This document shows positions 53,950-59,516 of a stretch of DNA of 59,516 nt, piece after piece. Under the pieces are notes generated by a model. The model was not told the origin of the DNA, did no database searches, and saw only the letters and a list, made by a program, of their open reading frames with translations. The first letter of the stretch is position 1, and each line of letters opens with the position of its first letter. Source of the DNA: an uncultured Verrucomicrobia subdivision 3 bacterium (lineage in GTDB: Bacteria > Verrucomicrobiota > Verrucomicrobiia > Limisphaerales > UBA8199); contig CAIWMU010000160.1 in assembly GCA_903913865.1 (NCBI GenBank), positions 1 through 59,516 of the forward strand, read 5' to 3'. Both the position numbers and the translations under genes were made by a program.

Positions 53950-54304
53950 CCGGGGCAGGGTAGGGGGAACCGTCGATTAGGTCATGCTTTTTTGATGAGC
54001 ACAGCCAAAGCGGGGAAGCCGCCGCAGTTCGGCGGACCCGGGGGGCATGGCCGTTCAACGGGGCGTAAAGGGCAGCTGATGTGGTGTGGTGTTCATGCTA
54101 CATCCTAAACTATCGATAAAATATGCAAATTAAATGCTTGCCATTCCTATTGAGGTGTGGGATTTTACACTTGTCTGATACATAGCTTGTCACTTCCAGG
54201 ACATGGTGAATCTTCAGTGAACCCAGTTCAGTGATGATTTGAAACCCGACAGTCGGGAACAGTTTGGACAGAACAGGGTAATTAAGGACGTTAGATCCAA
54301 GTTA
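53950..54304. other. Intergenic region upstream of the RNA-binding protein gene (355 bp)
   Basis: No gene is seen. It has an AT-rich section around 54090-54200 and a small perfect hairpin CCCGA-CAG-TCGGG (54245-54257) in the presumed leader of the RRM gene. A GC-rich patch at 54010-54055 resembles one at 26497-26530. No promoter could be fixed with confidence. Confidence 0.5.
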
Positions 54305-54679
54305 ATGAATACGAAGTTATTTGTAGGAAATCTTTCCTTCAACACCACGGAGAATGATCTCCAAGACGCGTTTGCAAGTCATGGCACTGTCGTGGAAGCG
54401 AACCTGATGACTGATCGCGCAACCGGCCGCCCCCGCGGTTTCGGTTTTGTGACCATGAGCACCCCGGAAGAAGCACAGAAGGCCATCCAGGCGCTGAATG
54501 GCGCCCAGCTGGACGGTCGCGCACTGACTGTCAATGAAGCACGTCCTCGCGAAGAGCGCAGTGGCGGCGGCGGCGGTGGTGGCGGCGGTTACCGTGGCGG
54601 CAGCGGCGGTGGCAGCGGCGGCGGTGGCGGCGGCGGTGGACGCGATCGCGGTCCTCGCTCGAGCTACGGCCGGCGTTAA
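54305..54679 (+). CDS. RRM RNA-binding protein with Gly-rich tail
   Basis: This 124-residue single RRM protein shows RNP2 as L-F-V-G-N-L and RNP1 as R-G-F-G-F-V. The last ~40 residues are almost all Gly, Ser and Arg, and end R-S-S-Y-G-R-R. Such Rbp proteins are often cold-induced RNA chaperones in cyanobacteria and PVC bacteria. I start at ATG 54305, 12 codons or more inside the frame, because M-N-T-K-L-F-V-G is the family start. A strong terminator follows. The long leader with a hairpin may carry temperature regulation, which is inference. Confidence 0.93.
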   Translation: MNTKLFVGNLSFNTTENDLQDAFASHGTVVEANLMTDRATGRPRGFGFVTMSTPEEAQKAIQALNGAQLDGRALTVNEARPREERSGGGGGGGGGYRGGSGGGSGGGGGGGGRDRGPRSSYGRR

Positions 54680-54710
54680 GATCGGTAACGGAATTTTATT
54701 TCCATTTCAC

Positions 54711-54743
54711 ACGGGCGCGGAAGTTTCTTCCGCGCCCGTTTTG
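54711..54743 (+). terminator. Terminator after the RRM gene
   Basis: A perfect 12-bp stem (ACGGGCGCGGAA with TTCCGCGCCCGT, loop GTTTC) is followed by TTTTG. It lies 32 bp after the stop codon. Confidence 0.85.
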
Positions 54744-54801
54744 TATTCCGGGATAAAGAGGCCGTGGTCCTGCCGGGTGCCAATAGCTCGTTTCAGGCCA
54801 A

Positions 54802-55737
54802 TCAACCGGCCCGGGCCAGATCTGAGATTTTCATGCCCTCCCGGCGCAGCAGGACTGCCTCGAAGCGGGGGACATACATTTGGGTTTCAGCGGGCAGCCT
54901 GGTGGCGATTTCGTCGTAGGAATGAGCCTGTCTGGCCTTGAGGAGCCGGGATACGGTGCCCTCACCGGCGTTATAGGCGGCGATCGCGAGACGCCAATCC
55001 TTGAACCGCTTGTGGAGTCCATTGAGATAGTGGGCCGCCGCAGCGGCGCTGCGTTCGGGATCCCGCCTCTGGTCCAGCGGCCAGGTGCGCAGGCCCTGAT
55101 CCTTGGCAGTGGCGGACATCAATTGGAACATCCCCACCGCCCCCACGGGGCTGCGGGCATGCGGGTTGAAGCCGGATTCCACCTCGGCGAGCCAGACCAG
55201 TTCTCCCGGGACCTTCTGACCCTCAAATATGGGCTTCAGCCGGGTGACCTGCTGTTTCGCTCCAGGGGGCCACGGTTCGTGGGAAAGCTTGGTGATCCAG
55301 ATGTCCCGCTCCGCTTTGGGGGTCGGTTTCGGCAGGGCAGGGAGCGGCTTCCCCGGAATGGGCTTAGGGGGGATTGCCTTTGCATGGAGCTGGTCTGCGA
55401 CGTCCAGACAGTCAATCTGCGCCGCAAGCCAGGCACCGTAGGGGGCGGTTTCCTCGGAGCGGTTCAGGATGGGGATCACCGCCTGGGCGGCCTCCTTCAA
55501 CCCGGCGAGGTCCAGAACGGAATCAGCCTCGAAGCGGCGCTGCAATTCCTGCAGCAGCTTCATGACCTGCTGGCGGTCCACGCTGTTCAGGACCTTCAGC
55601 GCCTCTTCATCCAGATTATCCTTCGCCCATGCTTCCGCCTGCTGGACCATCTCGTCCAGCGTCATGTATTCGTCCGGTTCCGCCGGGCATGAGAGGCATG
55701 CCCCGGCCACGAGACAGACTGCCAGCAGACGTTTCAT
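54802..55737 (-). CDS. Lytic transglycosylase (SLT domain) lipoprotein-like
   Basis: This 311-residue exported protein has the signal L-L-A-V-C-L-V-A-G-A-C-L-S-C; the final L-S-C could be a lipobox. The C-terminal 140 residues are a soluble-lytic-transglycosylase domain. The catalytic Glu is in W-L-A-E-V-E-S-G-F-N-P, with G-A-V-G-M-F-Q-L-M and I-A-A-Y-N-A-G-E-G further on. It cleaves peptidoglycan between MurNAc and GlcNAc, giving 1,6-anhydro ends. The N-terminal helical part (25-110) and a Pro-rich linker are not recognised. Confidence 0.92.
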   Translation of the reverse strand: MKRLLAVCLVAGACLSCPAEPDEYMTLDEMVQQAEAWAKDNLDEEALKVLNSVDRQQVMKLLQELQRRFEADSVLDLAGLKEAAQAVIPILNRSEETAPYGAWLAAQIDCLDVADQLHAKAIPPKPIPGKPLPALPKPTPKAERDIWITKLSHEPWPPGAKQQVTRLKPIFEGQKVPGELVWLAEVESGFNPHARSPVGAVGMFQLMSATAKDQGLRTWPLDQRRDPERSAAAAAHYLNGLHKRFKDWRLAIAAYNAGEGTVSRLLKARQAHSYDEIATRLPAETQMYVPRFEAVLLRREGMKISDLARAG

Positions 55738-55773
55738 TCATAACCTCCCGGCGTCCTCAGGGACTCCGCCGGA

Positions 55774-56703
55774 TCACATGGCGATGATCTTGCCGAGGCG
55801 CGTGGCGAGGTCTGTCAGCCCCTCCTGGGTGTCCCCGCCGCCCTGTTCGGTTATCAGCCAGCCGCCCCTGTAGCCGATGTCATCCACGGCCTTCATCACA
55901 GCCGGCCAGTCGTTGTCCCCTTCCAGCAGACTGACGGCAAAGCCGCTCCAGAGCCCCTCCTTGTCCCGCTTTTTGTTGCTGAACTCCTTGATGTGGATCA
56001 TGTTGACCCGGCTGCCCAGAGTCCGAAGCCACTGCTCGGGAAATCCGAAGTTGATGATGTTCCCCACGTCAAAGTGCCAACCCACCATGGGACTCTTGAA
56101 TTCATCCACAAACCGGGCCGCCTCCATGGGGCTGAGCAGAAAACGGTTCCATACATTCTCAAGCGAAATTTTCACGCCCAGTTCCTCGGCCAGGGGAATG
56201 GCCTTGCTGATCTCCGCATGCGCCCGCTCGTAGGCTTCGGCGTAGCTGGTCTGTTTCGAGACCACGGCAGGAACCTGCAGGATGGATTTCGCCCCATAGC
56301 GCTTTGCATCGCGCAACGTCTGGTTCAGCGCCTCCAAACCTTCAGCACGCACGGCCGGGTTCGGGTCGGAAAGGGGTTTGGCCCAATGTCTGTCATTGCA
56401 AACGCTTGGGATGGTGATTCCCACTTCGTCGCGCGCCTTCACAACCTCATCCTGATTCATGTGGCTGTTCATTTCGGCGCCATCGAATCCGGCGGCCTTC
56501 ACGGCCTTCATCTTTTCCAGCACGGAGCCCTTCACCCCGACTGTTCCCCACATGATACCCTTCTTGAGGGCCCGCTTGGGTCCATCTTCGGCGGCGGCCA
56601 GGGGATTGAGCCCGGCGGCGGAAATCAGCCCGGCGGCGCTGGTCCAGATTGCGGTTTGCCGGAGAAACTCGCGGCGTTTCAGTCCAAAGCTAGAGTTTTG
56701 CAT
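55774..56703 (-). CDS. Tat-exported sugar phosphate isomerase/epimerase-like protein
   Basis: This 309-residue xylose-isomerase-like TIM barrel has a twin-arginine signal (K-R-R-E-F-L-R-Q-T-A). Metal-binding and catalytic features resemble the AP-endonuclease-2/sugar-isomerase superfamily (L-E-N-V-W-N-R-F, H-F-D-V-G-N, H-I-K-E-F). Related exported proteins are very numerous in Planctomycetes and Verrucomicrobia and are mostly uncharacterised. The frame runs open to 56955, but the first 84 residues are not family-like, so ATG 56703 is used. Confidence 0.88.
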   Translation of the reverse strand: MQNSSFGLKRREFLRQTAIWTSAAGLISAAGLNPLAAAEDGPKRALKKGIMWGTVGVKGSVLEKMKAVKAAGFDGAEMNSHMNQDEVVKARDEVGITIPSVCNDRHWAKPLSDPNPAVRAEGLEALNQTLRDAKRYGAKSILQVPAVVSKQTSYAEAYERAHAEISKAIPLAEELGVKISLENVWNRFLLSPMEAARFVDEFKSPMVGWHFDVGNIINFGFPEQWLRTLGSRVNMIHIKEFSNKKRDKEGLWSGFAVSLLEGDNDWPAVMKAVDDIGYRGGWLITEQGGGDTQEGLTDLATRLGKIIAM

Positions 56704-57056
56704 AAAGCGTATGCCTGCTTGGTACTGCCGGAAGGAGTGCGGGTCAAGGAAACTCCTGCAATCCGGTTTGATTTGGGAAGGCGGGGCGGGTGAGGGTGGC
56801 ACACGCCCACAGGGGGGCGGAGATGCAACCAGATGTGGAGGGGCGCACGGATCGATCCCCGGGGGGCTTCTTTTGACGTCTTGCAGATTCCTGGGACACA
56901 CGCCCCGTCCGAGGACCTCAACGGCCTCGATTTCCGGGCACTCCGAGGGATCCACTCCTCCGCGTGAGACATTTATCCCAGACAGGGATGACGAATTCCG
57001 AATTTTACCTGTTGCAACCTCTGCGGCTGTCTGTTAGGAATAGAGCACTGTGGAGC
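56704..57056. other. Intergenic region upstream of the tRNA-Gly gene (353 bp)
   Basis: No gene is seen. A weak promoter-like pair, TTGCAA (57012) and TAGGAA (57035) with 17 bp between, lies just before the tRNA. The rest is GC-rich without recognisable structure. Confidence 0.5.
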
Positions 57057-57130
57057 GCGGGTGTGGTTCAGTGGTAGAATGCGGGCTTCCCAAGCCTGAG
57101 ATGAGGGTTCGATTCCCTTCACCCGCTCCA
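57057..57130 (+). tRNA. tRNA-Gly(CCC)
   Basis: The acceptor stem GCGGGTG pairs with CACCCGC. The anticodon arm CGGGC-TTCCCAA-GCCTG places CCC in the anticodon position. The T-arm GGGTTCGATTCCC is standard, and the 3' TCCA shows an encoded CCA end. An integrase gene begins 141 bp later in the same orientation, so its 3' part is a probable attachment site. Confidence 0.93.
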
Positions 57131-57271
57131 AATTTCATTTGTAGCAACCCCTACAGCCACAACGGTTTACGAATACTTCCCGAATCTAAATTCTCTTCAG
57201 GAAGCCCCGTGTGACAAAAATGTGACAGATAGTTACTGGGGAAGTCACAAAAATCCAGTTCTGGAGTGCGT

Positions 57272-58543
57272 ATGACAAATCATGCGACATCAGAACCAAC
57301 GGAGTTCCCGGTACGTGTTACCGGTGAACCCACGAACATCACCATCTACAAGGAAACCCACGGCGGGGAAACCCGATTCGTTGTTTCCTATTACAACGCA
57401 GCGTGTGCCCGGCAGCGGCGACGTTGCTCAAACTACCAGAAAGCCGATGCCCTCGCCGCCAAGCTGAGCAAAGAGATTAAAAAGGGCGGATGGGACTTGC
57501 TGACACTTCGAGGATCGGAAAAACACAGCTATGAACGAGCCATCGAGTCGTTGCGCTCGTGCCAGATCCCTTTGGATATCGCCGTCTACGAATACGTTGA
57601 GTCCAGAAAGGTGCTCAATGGATCAGGTCTGCTGGAAGCGGCGCGGGCCTTTGTTCAAAAGCAGGATGAAAAAATAGTGCCCAAGCAGGTTAGCGAAGTC
57701 GCCTCAGAGCTACTTGAAGAACTTACGTGCAAGATGAAGTCACGTTGGTATCTGCGGGACATCAGAACCCGGCTGTCACGATTTGCGGCGGTGTTTAAAT
57801 GTCCGCTTCAATCGGTGGCATCTGCGGAAATTGAGCGCTACATCCGGGATTTGGATGGGAAGGAACGTTACAAGAACAACGTGCTCCAAGCGATCAACAC
57901 GCTGTTTGTGTACGGGAAAAAGCGGAAATACGTCTCGCGTGACCACCGGGGAACCTCTGAGGTTTCCCGCTACGAAGTCGTATCAAAAGAAATCGAAGTT
58001 TACACCCCGGCTGAACTCCAGACCATGCTTGGCATGGCGAATCCGCAAGTTCAGCTTGCTTTGGCACTGACCAGCTTCGCTGGCATCCGTGGCGGCGAGC
58101 TGGGGCGATTGGACTGGCAGGACATCAAGTTTGAGGCTGGATTCATCCGCGTCAAAGCGTCCGTTGCAAAAACGAAGATGCGCCGGGTGCCCCCGATACC
58201 GGACAACCTCAAAGCTTGGCTCCTGCTCTACCGACAGGAATCCGGGCCGGTGGTCCCTTATAAGAATGTTTACAACCAGTACTTGAAGGTCGCAAAGAAG
58301 GCCGGGATAGATTGGAAGCGCAACGCCCCACGCCATAGTTTCGCGTCCTACCGTACAGCCCTCATCAAGAACCATGATCAAGTGGCAATGGAAGCGGGGC
58401 ACAGCAAGCAAATGCTCCTGTCAAACTACTTTCAAGTTGTTTCGGAGCAGGATGCAAAAGCATGGTTTGCAATATTCCCGCCAGCAGACCTGAAGGCAGG
58501 CACGACCACCTGCACCGACCGCAGTTCGGAGTCCAAAGCATAG
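57272..58543 (+). CDS. Tyrosine recombinase/integrase
   Basis: This is a phage- or island-type integrase of about 423 residues. An N-terminal SAM-like DNA-binding part (about 150-250) precedes the catalytic domain. It contains the first catalytic Arg in A-G-I-R-G-G-E-L, a box II block N-A-P-R-H-S-F-A-S-Y-R (the usual H of H-x-x-R is N), A-G-H-S, and the nucleophilic Tyr in S-N-Y-F. The sequence is AT-richer and has different codon use from its neighbours. It directly follows tRNA-Gly, the usual place for island integrases. A GTG six bases upstream (57266) is an alternative start. Confidence 0.9.
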   Translation: MTNHATSEPTEFPVRVTGEPTNITIYKETHGGETRFVVSYYNAACARQRRRCSNYQKADALAAKLSKEIKKGGWDLLTLRGSEKHSYERAIESLRSCQIPLDIAVYEYVESRKVLNGSGLLEAARAFVQKQDEKIVPKQVSEVASELLEELTCKMKSRWYLRDIRTRLSRFAAVFKCPLQSVASAEIERYIRDLDGKERYKNNVLQAINTLFVYGKKRKYVSRDHRGTSEVSRYEVVSKEIEVYTPAELQTMLGMANPQVQLALALTSFAGIRGGELGRLDWQDIKFEAGFIRVKASVAKTKMRRVPPIPDNLKAWLLLYRQESGPVVPYKNVYNQYLKVAKKAGIDWKRNAPRHSFASYRTALIKNHDQVAMEAGHSKQMLLSNYFQVVSEQDAKAWFAIFPPADLKAGTTTCTDRSSESKA

Positions 58544-58574
58544 TATTCAGTCCGGCTAAAACGTAGACGTAACC

Positions 58575-58608
58575 ATCCAGCTGCCGATACGGCAGCTGGA
58601 TTTTCCAT
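58575..58608 (+). terminator. Terminator-like hairpin after the integrase gene
   Basis: A perfect stem ATCCAGCTGCCG/CGGCAGCTGGAT with loop ATA (58575-58601) is followed by TTTCC. A similar hairpin built around AAATCCAGCC/GGCTGGATTT lies at 59199-59231, so the island seems to reuse the motif. Confidence 0.65.
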
Positions 58609-58639
58609 CTCAGACCTCCATGAATCGGTTCTACAACGC

Positions 58640-59125
58640 ATGGAACAAGAACATGCGTCACAACACTCCGGAACCGTGGTCTCCGATGGGGGGCAAATTC
58701 TGCCGCCGCTGCACACGTGGATGGAGGCCCGATTGAAAACACGCGATGAAGCCGCCGCCTTCCTAAAGGTCAGCCGACAGACGGTTGATCGCCTAAGGTA
58801 CAACCGCCGACTCGCCTATTACCAGATTGGTGGTTCGGTTAGATTTGGACCGTGGGATTTGCATGAGCTTATTGGGGTTACTCCGGTCAGCCCGGAGTCA
58901 CTGGTTGGTGACGTTTGTTGCGTGCTGGATAAACGTGACCTCTCAAGATTTCTCAGTGTTTCGGAACGTACCATCGAGCATCTCACAGGCAACCACGGGC
59001 TTTGGCACCGGAAGGTGGGACGGTGCGTGCGGTTCCAGTTACGCGATGTGCTGGCTCAGTTGAAGCAAGTATTCCGCGTCACTGCTCGATCGGAGGCGAG
59101 GACGTCATCCTTAACGACCGCGTGA
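58640..59125 (+). CDS. Protein with two tandem MerR/excisionase-type HTH domains
   Basis: This 161-residue protein carries two helix-turn-helix units. The first is T-R-D-E-A-A-A-F-L-K-V-S-R-Q-T-V-D-R-L; the second is K-R-D-L-S-R-F-L-S-V-S-E-R-T-I-E-H-L. Each is followed by a wing-like strand, V-R-F-G-P-W-D-L or V-R-F-Q-L-R-D-V. The pair resembles HTH_17 excisionase folds repeated. It lies just after the integrase on the same strand and may act as an excisionase or regulator of the element. No known family has the exact double arrangement that I can name. Confidence 0.7.
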   Translation: MEQEHASQHSGTVVSDGGQILPPLHTWMEARLKTRDEAAAFLKVSRQTVDRLRYNRRLAYYQIGGSVRFGPWDLHELIGVTPVSPESLVGDVCCVLDKRDLSRFLSVSERTIEHLTGNHGLWHRKVGRCVRFQLRDVLAQLKQVFRVTARSEARTSSLTTA

Positions 59126-59516
59126 TCAGAATAACCCGATGCCAACCAAAGTCTGACACGGGCGAGTGACAGGCTCTCTGCCTCTCGAATTACGCATTAA
59201 ATCCAGCCGTCTTTCACAGGTGGCTGGATTTTTCATTTCAGGCGATATCTCGCCTGCAGATCCTCCCACGATGGATTCGCAAGATGCTTATGCAGGTGGT
59301 TACGTCGTCAGGAACAGCAAAAAACGGTGATTGAGAGGATCGATCGCCGGGGTATGACGCATCCCGGATCTTCACGGGAACATCTTCCTGCCCTTAATTT
59401 CCGCACCGCATCGTTTACAGCGTCCGCATTGGTTTTGGATTTTCGTTGTAAACACTTACACTCGTAACGCTGTGCAGATGTAAAACCTTCAACCATAATG
59501 AGTTTTGGTGTAAACA
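59126..59516. other. Right-end region without recognised genes
   Basis: It contains a hairpin of terminator type (AAATCCAGCC 59199-59208, GGCTGGATTT 59222-59231, then TTTCATTT). The rest is AT-richer, island-like DNA that runs out of the window. A 62-residue open frame on the - strand (59308-59496) has no supporting feature. Confidence 0.5.

Noticed and set aside
59308-59496. A 62-residue open frame on the - strand at the right end
   Set aside because: It has no ribosome-binding site, motif or neighbour support, and lies in unassigned island DNA.

Overview
The window looks like a chromosomal segment of a GC-rich member of the Verrucomicrobiota (Planctomycetes-Verrucomicrobia-Chlamydiae group). 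The evidence is the mix of families, not one marker gene: a prepilin with the H-x9-DG C-terminal motif, a PEP-CTERM protein, a PQQ-type beta-propeller starting W-S-R-F-R-G-P-N-G, a DUF1080 protein, secreted GH2 and GH78 glycosidases, several Tat-exported enzymes, and rare Shine-Dalgarno sequences. No rRNA gene is present, so the rank below phylum is inference.

Layout. 0.2-11.6 kb is mostly housekeeping: an AONS-like PLP enzyme, pyruvate phosphate dikinase with an odd repeat tail, a GbsR/MarR-type regulator and an SDR protein that share a palindromic operator, an ABC-F ATPase, a GlpG-like rhomboid with a tiny membrane protein behind it, a Tat metallophosphoesterase and a Tat aldo/keto reductase. 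11.8-25.2 kb starts with a secreted sialidase-like/metallopeptidase fusion. A tightly packed ten-gene run on the + strand follows: PQQ-propeller, EF-hand protein, PqqD-like protein, ATP-grasp ligase, PLP decarboxylase-like enzyme, urea-transporter/M23 fusion, TPR/outer-membrane-barrel protein, TPR protein, S74-tailed surface protein and Ig-like surface protein. Its core (15.86-22.81 kb) is the best candidate for an undescribed system. It has the parts of a peptide-modification pathway (PqqD-type carrier-binding domain, amino-acid ligase, amino-acid decarboxylase fold) but no separate precursor gene. Instead the PLP enzyme itself begins with a Y-x-x-P-x-I segment resembling lasso-peptide leaders. 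The next genes look like membrane and outer-membrane parts.

25.2-35.6 kb holds a uroporphyrinogen-decarboxylase-like protein, an intact H-NOX heme sensor whose translationally coupled partner (HNOBA plus histidine-kinase remnant) has decayed by frameshifts, a 935-residue secreted FAD oxidoreductase, and a group of secreted proteins (two related beta-propeller-like proteins flanking a prepilin). 35.6-43.4 kb contains an aldo/keto reductase, the ybeY-phoH-HIT group, small membrane proteins, and a divergent mntR/mntH manganese pair. 43.4-56.7 kb contains carbohydrate enzymes (GH2, DUF1080, GH78), mutS, an RRM RNA-binding protein, a lytic transglycosylase and a Tat-exported sugar isomerase-like protein.

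At 57.06 kb a tRNA-Gly(CCC) is followed by a tyrosine recombinase and a double-HTH protein in AT-richer DNA. This looks like the left edge of an integrative element that runs out of the window. No CRISPR array, insertion sequence or rRNA was seen.
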